From: Lachnospiraceae bacterium
GTDB taxonomy: Bacteria > Bacillota > Clostridia > Lachnospirales > Lachnospiraceae
Assembly (NCBI GenBank): GCA_016280395.1
Contig: JAEEGQ010000057.1
Span: 1 to 42,591, forward strand
DNA length: 42,591 bases
Direction of reading: 5' to 3'
A program made the position numbers and the translations under genes. Positions 8,156 through 17,093 of the stretch are shown here, one piece after another. Every line of letters begins with the position of its first letter. The stretch's first letter is position 1. Below the pieces are notes generated by a model that saw nothing but the letters and a program-made list of their open reading frames with translations, was not told the origin of the DNA and did no database searches.

Positions 8156-9499
8156 ATGGCTGGATTTGATGATCAGAACGATTATAGGATCTATGGCGGA
8201 GAAAAACAGGACAGTATTTATCAGAGTCCGCATGTCACGTACACTTCCGCTCCGGAGGAAAAACCAAAGAGCGGTGTCTTTAATAAGTTTCTCGGAATAT
8301 GTTTTGCGGCGATCCTCTTCGGAGCGCTGACCTGCGGAGCGTATTATTGCACAAACAGGCTGATAAAGCACTTTGATACCGGAGCTTTTGCTGGTACGGG
8401 TACCGCCGTGAGTGAAGAAAACGGAAAGGCGGTAAGCACAGTGTCGGATCAGGGAATACTTGCGACGACAACCGTTTCCGCAAATAAGATAGCCGGCACG
8501 AGCGTCAGTGATATAGTGGAAAGATCGCTTCCTTTCACGGTTGCGGTAAACTGCACGTTCACCTCAAGCTCGTGGTTCGGACAGTACACATCCCAGGGTT
8601 CGGGCACCGGCATCATTGTCGGAAAGAATGACACGGAGCTTCTCATCGTCACAAATAATCATGTGGTTGACAAGGCAAAGACCGTAGCTGTCGTATTTGC
8701 CGACGGAACGGAGATAAGCGCTGTCGGAAAAGGCAACGATTCCTCGGCAGATCTTGCAGTTATAGCCGTAAAGCTTTCGGATATCAGCGAAGACACAATG
8801 AACTCCATAACCTTCGCAAAGCTTGGTGATTCCGACAATGTAAAGGTTGGCGAGATGGTAGTTGCGATCGGTAATGCCTTAGGTTACGGGCAGTCCGTCA
8901 CGGTCGGCTATATCAGCGCAAAGAACCGTCAGGTGACCGTAGATAACAATACAATGACACTACTTCAGACAGATGCTGCGATCAACCCAGGTAATTCCGG
9001 CGGCGCGCTCATCAATATGGACGGTGAGGTCATCGGCATCAATTCGGTCAAATACGCGGATGAATCTGTCGAAGGAATGGGCTTTGCGATCCCTGTGACC
9101 AATGTCAAGGAGATCATAGAGACCCTTATGAATGCCCTGTCTGATGACGAAAAGGGGTATATAGGCATCTACATCACGGAAGTAACGGAAGAGATCGCAT
9201 CTTACTATGACTGGCCGCGCGGCATCTATGTAAAGGGCTTTACCGAGAACAGCGCCGCAGAAGCAGCAGGCATTGAAGTAGGCGATATCATTACAGCGGT
9301 AAACGGCCGCGAAGTACTCGAGTCTGACAAGCTCATTTCTACCGTAACAACATACAGATATGGTACCGTGGTGGATGTGACGCTTAAGCGTAAGGTTAAC
9401 GGAGAATGGAAGGAGATCACGGTTCAGGTAACGTTGAGCCAGAAGGCTGATTACGCCGAGCCTACACCAACTCCCACACAGTTACCGAGAAGAAAATGA
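8156..9499 (+). CDS. HtrA/DegP-like membrane-anchored serine protease
   Basis: A trypsin-like S1C protease with one PDZ domain that degrades misfolded envelope proteins. The ~50-residue cytoplasmic N-terminus precedes a helix (about residues 45-65, FLGICFAAILFGALTCGAYYC). The catalytic triad is visible: His169 in IVTNNHVV, Asp199 in SSADLAVI, and Ser281 in NPGNSGGAL. The PDZ domain runs from about residue 340 (KGYIGIYITEV) to the C-terminus, which ends in a Pro/Thr tail. AGGAGGT at 8144 sets the start. It is a single gene, convergent with rnpB. Whether it corresponds to HtrA, HtrB or HtrC of Bacillus cannot be decided. Confidence 0.94.
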   Translation: MAGFDDQNDYRIYGGEKQDSIYQSPHVTYTSAPEEKPKSGVFNKFLGICFAAILFGALTCGAYYCTNRLIKHFDTGAFAGTGTAVSEENGKAVSTVSDQGILATTTVSANKIAGTSVSDIVERSLPFTVAVNCTFTSSSWFGQYTSQGSGTGIIVGKNDTELLIVTNNHVVDKAKTVAVVFADGTEISAVGKGNDSSADLAVIAVKLSDISEDTMNSITFAKLGDSDNVKVGEMVVAIGNALGYGQSVTVGYISAKNRQVTVDNNTMTLLQTDAAINPGNSGGALINMDGEVIGINSVKYADESVEGMGFAIPVTNVKEIIETLMNALSDDEKGYIGIYITEVTEEIASYYDWPRGIYVKGFTENSAAEAAGIEVGDIITAVNGREVLESDKLISTVTTYRYGTVVDVTLKRKVNGEWKEITVQVTLSQKADYAEPTPTPTQLPRRK

Positions 9500-9510
9500 T
9501 ACCGATAATA

Positions 9511-9544
9511 AAAGCGCAGCCGCACATGCGGTTGCGCTTTTTTT
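9511..9544. terminator. Bidirectional terminator between htrA and rnpB
   Basis: AAAGCGCAGCCGC pairs with GCGGTTGCGCTTT around a tight loop. T runs follow on the plus strand (9538-9544), and on the minus strand the complement also ends in TTTTA. It therefore serves both convergent units. Confidence 0.88.
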
Positions 9545-9553
9545 CCTGCATAT

Positions 9554-9913
9554 TGAGAGGTGCTGTAAGCCGGGTTCTGTATCAGACGATCATCCATCTT
9601 GACCGGCAGTTACCTGCCGGCTCCTGCCTGCCGGTATGCGAAACGCACCTGACAGACAACGCGACAACCCGAGGGCATGACGGGCAGCCATATAGCCCTC
9701 TGTTTGTCTTGCTTCGTATGGGGTTTACACAGCCTTCCGTGTTACCACGGAAGCGGTGGTCTCTTACACCGCCGTTTCACCCTTACCGCTTGCGCGGCGG
9801 TCTCTTTTCTGTTGCACTTTCCTTAGGGTCGCCCCCACCGGACGTTATCCGGCATACTGCCCTGTGAAGCCCGGACTTTCCTCACCTTTCGGCGCGACCG
9901 TCTGCACCTCTCA
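9554..9913 (-). ncRNA. rnpB: RNase P RNA
   Basis: The catalytic RNA of RNase P, which matures tRNA 5' ends. Read on the minus strand, the terminal P1 helix forms from GAGAGGTGC at the 5' end and GCACCTCTC at the 3' end. The universally conserved 5' P4 segment GAGGAAAGTCCGGGCT is near 9870-9890, and the 3' conserved ACAGAACCCGGCTTA is near 9566-9580. Also present are GGTGGGGGCGACC and the GGTAAGGGTGAAAC region. The length of about 360 nt is normal. A plus-strand open frame across it is an artefact. The P4 region looks like the common A type, but the architecture was not folded. Confidence 0.95.
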
Positions 9914-9921
9914 GATGTGAG

Positions 9922-9951
9922 ATTTTATCACAGATTCCGTCTTAATGTCAA
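9922..9951 (-). promoter_or_regulatory. Sigma-A promoter of rnpB
   Basis: On the minus strand TTGACA (9946-9951) and TAAAAT (9922-9927) are 18 bp apart, with TG three bases before the -10 box as in an extended -10. The -10 ends 8 nt before the inferred RNA 5' end at 9913. Confidence 0.85.
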
Positions 9952-9980
9952 GGAGAGTTTATTGTCCTTGCGGATACAGG

Positions 9981-10082
9981 TTTACTGCCTGCTTGAGGGC
10001 AGGGGCTGCTGCAGGGGGCAATGCGGACGCCGGTTACTGCCTGCTTGAGGGCCGGTCTGCTGTTTTGGACAGCGCGGACGCA
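9981..10082. repeat. Imperfect direct repeat, period 52 bp, overlapping the AP2 gene 3' end
   Basis: TACTGCCTGCTTGAGGGC occurs at 9983-10000 and again at 10035-10052. Both copies continue to GCGGACGC (ending about 10030 and 10081), with a more variable middle containing CTGCTG. The second copy forms the last codons and stop of the minus-strand AP2 gene, so the first copy may be a duplicated gene tail. Each copy contains a short CTGCC/GGGCAG type hairpin. Confidence 0.7.
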
Positions 10083-10876
10083 AGCCTGCTGCTGATACGG
10101 ACCGCATGGTAGAGGCGGGCATATTCCACCTCATCCGCAGTTTCTATGAAGTTGCGCGGGAAGCGTTTTTTCAGGCCTTTTTTTTCGAGATAATCCGCCG
10201 CTTTGTTATAGGCGGTGGCGGCTTCCTCAACGGTTTTGTACTTGCCCACTATAAAGTCGCCGTTTATGTGTATCTTTGCGATAAAACGGATCTCTCCCTT
10301 TACGAGCCGCTCCGTCACTCCGTGATAGGAGTTGATTATCTCGATATTTCCCGCACGAAAATCCCATTTTTCGCCGTTTACAAACCGGTAATCCCTGTCA
10401 CACACAGCATAGTTCTTGATCCCGTAGCGTGTAAGGATATTAACCTGCATCCCGTAATCGGCCACAAAGAAATGGCCTCCGCGCCTCTGGATCTTGTGGT
10501 TTGTATAGTAGAAAAGCTCTTCTATATCGAAACGGAGCATTGCGTCGGGATCAAGATAATAGTCAAAAAAACGCCTCTGGAGGTAGATGGGGTTATGGCT
10601 GTAGATCCCGGAGTCGCGTAAGTTTATCAGCATTACCCATTTCTCAAAGGAAAGACTTTTTGCATTCTTTGGGTAGCCTTCGATCTCGCTTGCGGCGTTT
10701 AGGTGGAAATGCTTTTTGTCCCGGATTATTTTAACGGCAAGGGAATACGCTGCGGCGGCATCTTTTGCACTGTCGAAGCTTCCGAGACTGATATGCCTGC
10801 CCTTAAAGGTGAAGTAGGCTTTGTAGTAAACGCTCCCGTCTTTTCTTTTTGCCTCGCTGATGCCGGTAGTCTTCAT
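10034..10876 (-). CDS. AP2-like DNA-binding protein with degenerate HNH-type region
   Basis: A 280-residue protein. Near the N-terminus is an AP2-like unit (YYKAYFTFKGRHISLGSFDSAKDAAAAYSLAV). Near the C-terminus a second appears (IRFIAKIHINGDFIVGKYKTVEEAATAYNKAADYL), preceded by VNGEKWDFRAGNIEIINSYHGV. That order resembles bacterial and phage HNH-AP2 homing endonucleases, where DNRxxNLR precedes AP2, but the HNH histidines are not evident. It may be a DNA-binding protein descended from a homing endonuclease. The start at 10876 follows AAAGGAGGGACCGCG; upstream in-frame starts lack a site. It stands alone, divergent from the wall hydrolase gene, with a repeat at its 3' end. No integrase is nearby. 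Confidence 0.72.
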   Translation of the reverse strand: MKTTGISEAKRKDGSVYYKAYFTFKGRHISLGSFDSAKDAAAAYSLAVKIIRDKKHFHLNAASEIEGYPKNAKSLSFEKWVMLINLRDSGIYSHNPIYLQRRFFDYYLDPDAMLRFDIEELFYYTNHKIQRRGGHFFVADYGMQVNILTRYGIKNYAVCDRDYRFVNGEKWDFRAGNIEIINSYHGVTERLVKGEIRFIAKIHINGDFIVGKYKTVEEAATAYNKAADYLEKKGLKKRFPRNFIETADEVEYARLYHAVRISSRLASALSKTADRPSSRQ

Positions 10877-10979
10877 CGCGGTCCCTCCTTTCAAAAAGTT
10901 AAAACAACCCGTTCGCAAAGCTGTCACAATAATGATACACAATCTCATTCGTTAAGTCTACATATAATTTATTCTGCGC

Positions 10980-11007
10980 TTGACATTGGCGGGAATGATG
11001 ATATAAT
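10980..11007 (+). promoter_or_regulatory. Sigma-A promoter of the cell wall hydrolase gene
   Basis: Perfect TTGACA (10980-10985) and TATAAT (11002-11007) with 16-bp spacing. It leaves a leader of about 105 nt before the ATG at 11121; no known riboswitch was recognised in it. Confidence 0.85.
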
Positions 11008-11120
11008 GCAAAAGACTGTAACTAATATTTCCATTCGGCGAATGGGCGCCGATCACCGGTAATGCAGCATTATTGCAGATTGGGGTCTGCAGTGCGTTAC
11101 GACAAAAAGGTTTTAGGACA

Positions 11121-12032
11121 ATGAACGAAGAACAGATCAAAACACAGGAGTACATTTTCAGGAACAGGGAAACAGCCGCCCTGCCCAAAAAAGAAAAGAA
11201 AACAGGGATAAAGGCGATCATCGCAGCAGCAGGCAGTGTGCTCGTGATAGCGGCGCTTGTGGTCATCCTTGCAGTTGTTATCAATAATGACAAAGTCGAT
11301 GCGGAAGCAAAACAGGTTGCGGACACTCAGATTGTCGAGGAAAACAGGAACGGTGACATCCTTCCCGGCGAGACCGTGAAAGAAGAGATAAAAGAGGAAC
11401 TTGCAAAGGCGGAGGATATCGCAACACCCACTCCGGTACCCGCAACACCTACTCCGGTTCCGACGGAAGAACCGGAGGCAGCAGAGCAAGTTCAGCTTGC
11501 GGAAGAGTTTTTTGGTGAAGAAGGCGAGATCGCTACCGGCCTTGTAAGCGTCGTTGCGGATCCGCTTGATTTTTACAGGGTTGACGACCCCGAGCTTCCT
11601 TCTTATCTTACACGCAGAACAAACGAGGGCTTCAAGATGAAGCTTGAACAGACGGAGATCGACCTTCTTGTAAGGCTTGTTGAGGCCGAGGCTCCGGCAG
11701 AAGACATCTTTGGCAAGATCCTCGTTGCAAACGTAGTATTGAACAGGGTATTAAATGAAGGCTGGGCCAATACGGTCACCGGCGTTATCTATGAAAGATA
11801 CGGAAGAGCCGTCCAGTTCCAGTCAACGGCAAATTCATATTACTGGAATTCCATAAAACCCACCGATTCCTCGAAGGAAGCGGTAATGCGCGCCATTGCG
11901 GGTGAGGACTACTCCGACGGTGCGGAATTCTTCTATGCATGGGCAAGACACCCGGAGCTTTCGCCAACAACGGGCTGGATCAGTATATATACCCATCTTT
12001 TCAGACACGGCGGACACGAATTCTATAAATAA
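11121..12032 (+). CDS. Membrane-anchored cell wall hydrolase, SleB/Hydrolase_2 type
   Basis: A 303-residue single-pass protein. A charged N-terminus is followed by a helix (about residues 32-56, IKAIIAAAGSVLVIAALVVILAVVI) and a TPTPVPATPTPVPTEEP linker. The C-terminal ~120 residues form a Hydrolase_2 domain: LLVRLVEAEAPAEDIFGKILVANVVLNRV contains the catalytic Glu region, then NTVTGVIYE and AVQFQST. SleB-type enzymes are lytic transglycosylases acting on peptidoglycan; in vegetative clostridial cells related proteins act in wall turnover. The ATG at 11121 follows AGGA; an upstream TTG at 11073 is less likely. The start is moderately certain, the family well supported. Confidence 0.87.
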   Translation: MNEEQIKTQEYIFRNRETAALPKKEKKTGIKAIIAAAGSVLVIAALVVILAVVINNDKVDAEAKQVADTQIVEENRNGDILPGETVKEEIKEELAKAEDIATPTPVPATPTPVPTEEPEAAEQVQLAEEFFGEEGEIATGLVSVVADPLDFYRVDDPELPSYLTRRTNEGFKMKLEQTEIDLLVRLVEAEAPAEDIFGKILVANVVLNRVLNEGWANTVTGVIYERYGRAVQFQSTANSYYWNSIKPTDSSKEAVMRAIAGEDYSDGAEFFYAWARHPELSPTTGWISIYTHLFRHGGHEFYK

Positions 12033-12050
12033 ACCAGGCGGAGGCAGGCA

Positions 12051-13547
12051 ATGAGCGAGATTCTTTATGTCAGCACAAGAGGCGGTTCTAAGACAGTAAC
12101 GGCGTCGGAGGCGATCTTAAACGGGATCGCAGCGGACGGCGGGCTTTATGTTCCCGTGAGCTTTCCGGAACCGGGCTGGGACTTCAACGTCTTAAAAGAC
12201 ATGGATTACAGGGAGCTCGCCTATACCGTCATAAAAGAATTTCTTACAGACTATACCGAAGAAGAGCTCCGCGCCTGCATAAACGCCGCTTACGACGATA
12301 AGTTTGACACACCCCTTGTTGCCCCCATGGTAAATGCCGGCACTTCATGGTACCTTGAGCTTTATCACGGCGCAACGGCTGCATTTAAGGATATGGCGCT
12401 CTCGCTCCTTCCGCATCTTCTTGTTACAGCGGCAAAGAAGAATAATGTGAAAGAGAAGATAGTGATCCTTACCGCAACCTCAGGCGACACCGGAAAGGCA
12501 GCGCTTGCCGGCTTTGCGGATGTTGAAGGAACCGGGATCGCGGTGTTCTATCCCAAATACGGCGTTTCAAAGATCCAGGAGCGCCAGATGGTTACCCAGG
12601 CCGGGAAAAATGTCTGTGTAGCCGGTATAACAGGGAATTTCGATGATGCACAGACCGGCGTAAAGAAGATCTTTACCGATCCTGCCATGCAGGAATATGT
12701 AAAATCCAAGGGATTCCGTTTTTCATCTGCAAACTCCATAAACATCGGGCGTCTGATACCGCAGGTGGCATATTATGTGTGGGCTTACTGCAGGCTTCTT
12801 AAAGACGGTGTTATAGCACCCGGCGAAAAGATCGACTTTACCGTTCCGACAGGCAATTTTGGCAACATCCTTGCCGGTTTTTACGCAAAACAGCTGGGCC
12901 TGCCCGTAAACCGCTTCATCTGCGCGTCAAACGACAACCGCGTGCTTACGGACTTTTTCGACACCGGCGTATATGACAAGAACCGCAGGTTCATCCTTAC
13001 AGAGTCGCCTTCCATGGACATCCTTGTGTCAAGTAACCTTGAGAGGCTTATCTACCACATTGCCGGGAAAGACGCAAAGAAGACTGCAGAGCTTATGACA
13101 GGCCTTCAGGGCAAGGGAGTTTATGCGATCGATGCCCTCATGAAGGAAGGTCTCTGCGATTTCTATGCGGGCTCCGCAAACACCGCGGAGATGCGCGAGG
13201 CCATTAGGAGTTCCTTTGAGAAATACGGCTACTGCATGGATACCCATACAGGTGTTGCAGCGGCTGTTGCGGCAAAATACATGAAGGAAACGAAGGATGA
13301 GCATGTAAACGTGATCGTTTCGACGGCAAGTCCTTACAAGTTCACAGCAAGCGTCCTGAGAGCAATAACAGGCGATGCGGACGAAAACGAGGATGCCTTT
13401 GCGCTTGCCGACAAGCTTGAAAAGCTCATAGGGGTGAAACAGCCCGCAACCGTTACGACAGCAAGAACATCACCTGTTCTTCACGATACGGTATGCGAAA
13501 CCGATAAGATGCCCGAAGTCGTTAAGAGCTTCATTGACAGGCTCTGA
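12051..13547 (+). CDS. thrC: Threonine synthase
   Basis: It converts O-phosphohomoserine to threonine with pyridoxal phosphate. The 498-residue protein carries the N-terminal signature MSEILYVSTRGG and TASEAILNGIAADGGLYVP. The PLP lysine lies in HGATAAFKDMALSLLPHLL (Lys113). The phosphate-binding loop is TATSGDTGKAALAGF, and VPTGNFGNILAGFYAKQLGLP is the conserved core. The length fits the longer ThrC class. GGAGG at 12039 precedes the start; it begins only 18 nt after the wall hydrolase gene and so is probably transcribed with it. A strong terminator follows. Confidence 0.96.
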   Translation: MSEILYVSTRGGSKTVTASEAILNGIAADGGLYVPVSFPEPGWDFNVLKDMDYRELAYTVIKEFLTDYTEEELRACINAAYDDKFDTPLVAPMVNAGTSWYLELYHGATAAFKDMALSLLPHLLVTAAKKNNVKEKIVILTATSGDTGKAALAGFADVEGTGIAVFYPKYGVSKIQERQMVTQAGKNVCVAGITGNFDDAQTGVKKIFTDPAMQEYVKSKGFRFSSANSINIGRLIPQVAYYVWAYCRLLKDGVIAPGEKIDFTVPTGNFGNILAGFYAKQLGLPVNRFICASNDNRVLTDFFDTGVYDKNRRFILTESPSMDILVSSNLERLIYHIAGKDAKKTAELMTGLQGKGVYAIDALMKEGLCDFYAGSANTAEMREAIRSSFEKYGYCMDTHTGVAAAVAAKYMKETKDEHVNVIVSTASPYKFTASVLRAITGDADENEDAFALADKLEKLIGVKQPATVTTARTSPVLHDTVCETDKMPEVVKSFIDRL

Positions 13548-13571
13548 TCGGCCTGCACGGATGAATTTAAG

Positions 13572-13602
13572 CCGGACACGGCAACCTGTGTCCGGTTTTT
13601 TT
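13572..13602 (+). terminator. Terminator of thrC
   Basis: CCGGACACGG pairs with CTGTGTCCGG (one G-T pair) around loop CAAC, followed by seven T. Confidence 0.92.
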
Positions 13603-13658
13603 GCGCCCTGCAGTACCCGGCAGGAACATTCACGCCCTATTCTTTATGCCCTAAATAC

Positions 13659-13687
13659 TTGACAACAACAGCCCGCTGCGGTAAATT
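13659..13687 (+). promoter_or_regulatory. Sigma-A promoter of the DUF368 gene
   Basis: TTGACA (13659-13664) and TAAATT (13682-13687), spacing 17 bp, about 35 bp before the ATG. Confidence 0.75.
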
Positions 13688-13722
13688 TATGTAAAAGAAC
13701 ACTGAAAGGTTTACGAGATAAC

Positions 13723-14637
13723 ATGAAATTTATACTTGATATTTTACGCGGTGTCGTTATCGGTATCGCGAATGTCATACCGGGTGTAAGCGGCGGCACC
13801 CTGGCCGTATCCATGGGCATTTACGACAAGATAATCACTTCTGTGAACAATCTTTTCAAGAAATTTAAGAAGAGTTTCAGGACACTGCTTCCCTACGGCA
13901 TCGGGATCGTGCTCGGGATAATAGGTCTTTCCTTTGCCATAAGCTATCTGTTTGAGCATCATCCGCTCCCGACGATCCTGCTGTTCATCGGACTTATACT
14001 GGGCGGTATCCCCGTCATCCTCAAAAAGGTGTTCATGAACGCGGAGAAGAAGCCCAATATTGCCGTATGCATCATCCTTTTTGTTGTATTTGCGGCTATG
14101 ATAGTGGTACTCCCGCTTATAAGCGGCAATACGGACAAATCGAGCGAGCTTGTTCCGGGTTTCCTGACCGTAGTAAAGATGCTGTTTTCCGGCATAATCG
14201 CTTCCGCAACAATGGTCATCCCGGGAGTCAGCGGTTCGATGATCCTTATGGCGATAGGCTATTACAATGTTATAATCAATTCGATAAAGGGCTTTGTTTC
14301 GGCAGCAGTCAAGTTTGATTTCGCCGGCATGCTCACACCGGCCGCGCTGCTCCTGCCTTTCGGCATCGGCGTGATACTCGGGATCTGGCTTATAGCCAAG
14401 CTTATCTCTTTCCTGCTCAGGAAGTTTGAGATATATACCTACAGCGCAATACTCGGGCTTGTGGCTGCGTCGCCATATGCGATATTCGCATCAAACGAGA
14501 TAAAGACACCCGACATCCCGACTGTCGTCTTTTCCGTTATCGCACTCGCGCTCGGGCTTGCGTGCGCATTTTTCCTTGCAAGGAAGGGCGAGCCTAAAAA
14601 AGAGGCTGAGAGCGAAGAGGCGAAAAGCAAGTCCTGA
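13723..14637 (+). CDS. DUF368 membrane protein, PopT-type undecaprenyl phosphate translocase
   Basis: A 304-residue polytopic protein. The family mark is present twice: [26 protein letters not shown] near the N-terminus and [21 protein letters not shown] near residue 165, reflecting the internal duplication of DUF368. About eight hydrophobic segments follow, and the C-terminus is a charged cytoplasmic tail. Members named PopT recycle the C55 lipid carrier phosphate across the membrane for wall synthesis. The gene has its own promoter. The next gene starts 58 nt downstream without a terminator, so the two may be co-transcribed. The family is certain; activity in this organism is inferred. Confidence 0.9.
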   Translation: MKFILDILRGVVIGIANVIPGVSGGTLAVSMGIYDKIITSVNNLFKKFKKSFRTLLPYGIGIVLGIIGLSFAISYLFEHHPLPTILLFIGLILGGIPVILKKVFMNAEKKPNIAVCIILFVVFAAMIVVLPLISGNTDKSSELVPGFLTVVKMLFSGIIASATMVIPGVSGSMILMAIGYYNVIINSIKGFVSAAVKFDFAGMLTPAALLLPFGIGVILGIWLIAKLISFLLRKFEIYTYSAILGLVAASPYAIFASNEIKTPDIPTVVFSVIALALGLACAFFLARKGEPKKEAESEEAKSKS

Positions 14638-14695
14638 TACGGTGCGAAACTCTCTGATTCAGGTTTTGCACGCTGTTTACAACCAAAGGAGAAAT

Positions 14696-15643
14696 ATGAG
14701 AAAACACCTTAAGATATTGATTCCGGTCGTTCTTGTTCTGGTAACTGTCCTCGGAGGGGTTATCGTTATCACGGCGGGCCAGAGGCTGACTGTTGCCGTT
14801 TCCGACGGCACGCAGGCAGTCCGCGGCGCGTTTTCCCTCGAGAAGACGAAAACGGCGGACTTTAATGTGTTTGAAAACGGGACCGAGATCGCGCCGGGAA
14901 GCACCACACATACTGTGGTCTGGAGCTCCTCGGATGAAACAGTCCTTTCCGTGGATCCCGCAACAGGTGTTGCCGTGGCGGACAAAGACGGCAACATGCC
15001 GGGACCGAACGGACGCGCAATGCTTACCGTAACGGTTACGGAAAATGCTTCGGGAAATGTTAAGACGCGGTCCTATACCGTTAATGTCTCACAGGGGGCA
15101 AAAGAGATCATTACTGTTGTAAGCGGTGTAAATGAAGGCATTCCACTTGAGATTGGCACGGAATACACGCTTATCTCGAGAACGTATGACAGAAAAGGCA
15201 ATGATCTTACGATGGCTGCAAACCAGCTTTTCTGCACGTATTCCTGCGACAGGCTGGAGATAAACGGCGGTAAGTTCACACCCGTTGAACCCGGGGTTTT
15301 GAGGATCGTCGCTGTCGGATATGCTACGGAAGCAGATCAGGCGAAGGCGCAGAACGAAGTTACAAGAGATGTGCTTGAAGTTTACGTGTTCGGGGTTCCG
15401 ACTCCTACTCCGAGCCCGACACCTACGCCGACACCTACGCCGACACCGACACCGACACCGGAACCGACGCCTGAACCTACGCCGACTCCCGAACCGACCC
15501 TGACTCCGACGCCGGAACCGACCCTGACTCCGTCGCCGGAACCTACCGAAACCCCTGCTCCGGAACCGACACAGGAACCGGATATTTCGCCGGGATTATC
15601 GCCTACGGCAGAGCCCGAACCTACGGGAGATGCAGGTACCTGA
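14696..15643 (+). CDS. Surface protein with Ig-like domain and Thr-Pro-rich tail
   Basis: Function unknown. The 315-residue protein has an N-terminal membrane helix (about residues 5-25, [24 protein letters not shown]) acting as signal or anchor. A Big_2-like Ig fold follows: [28 protein letters not shown]...[14 protein letters not shown] second beta-rich stretch runs to about residue 230. The C-terminal ~85 residues are (PT)n/(EPTP)n low complexity encoded by a six-base period repeat. No LPxTG sorting signal is seen. AAAGGAGA places the start at 14696. Such tails usually span the peptidoglycan. The repeat tract (about 15400-15600) is prone to length change. Confidence 0.82.
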   Translation: MRKHLKILIPVVLVLVTVLGGVIVITAGQRLTVAVSDGTQAVRGAFSLEKTKTADFNVFENGTEIAPGSTTHTVVWSSSDETVLSVDPATGVAVADKDGNMPGPNGRAMLTVTVTENASGNVKTRSYTVNVSQGAKEIITVVSGVNEGIPLEIGTEYTLISRTYDRKGNDLTMAANQLFCTYSCDRLEINGGKFTPVEPGVLRIVAVGYATEADQAKAQNEVTRDVLEVYVFGVPTPTPSPTPTPTPTPTPTPTPEPTPEPTPTPEPTLTPTPEPTLTPSPEPTETPAPEPTQEPDISPGLSPTAEPEPTGDAGT

Positions 15644-15768
15644 ACCGCCCGGAAGGCAGACATTAAGCTGTAAAAGCATCAAAACAGGAAACACAGCCGG
15701 GAAAACGGCATCAGGGGAATACCGCGACAGTGGGATCCCCGGTAAATATACATTATTGGAGGTTTATT

Positions 15769-16875
15769 ATGGAGACAAGACCTTATGTAAGCTGGAAACT
15801 TGTGGGAGACTTTATGACGGCGGCCTTTGAAAAGCTCGGAGTGCCCGCGGAAGAAGCCGCTATCTGCGCGGATGTCCTCATGGAGAGCGACAGGCGCGGT
15901 ATCGAGAGCCACGGCTGCAACCGCTTCAAACCCATCTATGTCGACCGCATCAACGCAGGCATCCAGAAGCCTGTGACCGAATTCGAGATAGTACGCGAAA
16001 CGCCTACTACAGCGGTTGTTGACGGGCATGACGGCATGGGCATGATAGTCGGCTACAAGGCAATGAACATGGCTATCGAAAAAGCAAAGAAATACGGCAT
16101 GGGCATGGTTGCCGCACGCAACTCGACACATTACGGGATTGCGGGATACTACGCTACAATGGCAACAAAGGCAGGATGCATCGGAATTACGGGTACAAAC
16201 GCAAGACCTTCGATCGCACCTACTTTCGGTGTTGAAAATATGCTCGGTACAAACCCTCTGACCTTCGGAATGCCGACAGATGAAGATTTCCCGTTCGTTC
16301 TTGACTGCGCAACAAGTATCACGCAGCGCGGCAAGATCGAGTATTTCGCACGTACCGGAAAGCCTACTCCCGCAGGGATGGTAATCGGCAGGGACGGACA
16401 GGCGAAGACGGATTCGGAGCAGATACTTAAGGATCTTACAAAGGGCGAGGCAGCGCTTGCACCGCTTGGCGGGATCGGCGAGGAACTTGCGGGCTACAAG
16501 GGATACGGCTATGCAACCGTTGTCGAGATCCTTTCCGCAGCGCTCCAGGCAGGCAGCTTCCTTAAGGCTCTTTCGGGCGTTGATGCAGAAGGAAAGAAGG
16601 TTCCCTACCATCTCGGGCACTTCTTCATTGCAATCGATACCGAAGCATTCATGGGACTTGAGAGCTTCAAAAAGACAACAGGCGACATCCTCCGCGAGCT
16701 TCGCGCTTCCGAAAAGGCACCGGGCCACGACAGGATCTATACCGCGGGCGAAAAGGAATACCTTGTATGGCTCGAGAGAAAAGACAAGGGCGTTCCCGTA
16801 GGCGAGGCAGTTCAGAAGGAATTCATCAAGGTAAGAGACGACCTTGGACTTGATTTCCACTTCGATTTTGAATAA
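15769..16875 (+). CDS. Ldh_2 family NAD(P)-dependent malate/L-lactate-type dehydrogenase
   Basis: A 368-residue member of the malate/L-lactate/ureidoglycolate dehydrogenase family (Ldh_2), distinct from Rossmann-type lactate dehydrogenases. Conserved points are DRRGIESHGCNRF near residue 50 (the catalytic His lies in the SHG motif), VAARNSTHYGIAGYYATMA, NARPSIAPTFGVENMLGTNPLTFGMPT, DCATSITQRGKIE, and GYKGYGYATVVEILSAAL. The substrate cannot be settled: malate, lactate, sulfolactate and 2,3-diketogulonate enzymes all belong here. TGGAGG at 15756 fixes the ATG at 15769. It stands alone and is followed by a terminator. Confidence 0.9.
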   Translation: METRPYVSWKLVGDFMTAAFEKLGVPAEEAAICADVLMESDRRGIESHGCNRFKPIYVDRINAGIQKPVTEFEIVRETPTTAVVDGHDGMGMIVGYKAMNMAIEKAKKYGMGMVAARNSTHYGIAGYYATMATKAGCIGITGTNARPSIAPTFGVENMLGTNPLTFGMPTDEDFPFVLDCATSITQRGKIEYFARTGKPTPAGMVIGRDGQAKTDSEQILKDLTKGEAALAPLGGIGEELAGYKGYGYATVVEILSAALQAGSFLKALSGVDAEGKKVPYHLGHFFIAIDTEAFMGLESFKKTTGDILRELRASEKAPGHDRIYTAGEKEYLVWLERKDKGVPVGEAVQKEFIKVRDDLGLDFHFDFE

Positions 16876-16885
16876 CATATATTTT

Positions 16886-16913
16886 GCAGCGGACCCGGTC
16901 CGCTGCTTTTTTT
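16886..16913 (+). terminator. Terminator of the Ldh_2 gene
   Basis: GCAGCGGAC and GTCCGCTGC form a perfect 9-bp stem around CCG, followed by seven T. Confidence 0.93.
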
Positions 16914-16920
16914 ATCTGAG

Positions 16921-16951
16921 TGAGTCAGTGGGGTCGTTTCCCGGTGACTCA
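16921..16951. repeat. TGAGTCA hairpin element, copy 1
   Basis: A 31-bp element with perfect 7-bp ends TGAGTCA and TGACTCA, and an inner stem GGG/CCC around TCGTTT. It lies 7 bp after a rho-independent terminator. Two further copies are at 38753 and 38789. Confidence 0.85.
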
Positions 16952-17010
16952 TTTTTATGGCATTTTTGGGGGAGCATTGCTGCGGCGGCGCAGTGATATT
17001 AAAAAAACAC

Positions 17011-17038
17011 TTGCCAATCAAAAAAAATGTGATAAAAT
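17011..17038 (+). promoter_or_regulatory. Sigma-A promoter of typA
   Basis: TTGCCA (17011-17016) and TAAAAT (17033-17038) with 16-bp spacing, 56 bp before the ATG. Confidence 0.7.
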
Positions 17039-17093
17039 GGCAAAAGACTGAAACCAATAAAAGAAGAAGCATTTTTGAAACGAGAGGAACATA

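Noticed and set aside
9496-9867. Plus-strand open reading frame of 123 codons after htrA
   Set aside because: It covers the htrA/rnpB terminator and the antisense strand of RNase P RNA, and the protein resembles nothing. The RNA on the minus strand explains the conservation.
15404-15600. CRISPR-like array in the period-6 tract
   Set aside because: The repeat is a coding microrepeat (Thr-Pro/Glu-Pro) with no spacers, and no cas genes are present.
15382-15663. Gly/Val-rich minus-strand open frame opposite the Thr-Pro tail
   Set aside because: Complement of a six-base repeat in the surface-protein gene. No ribosome binding site.
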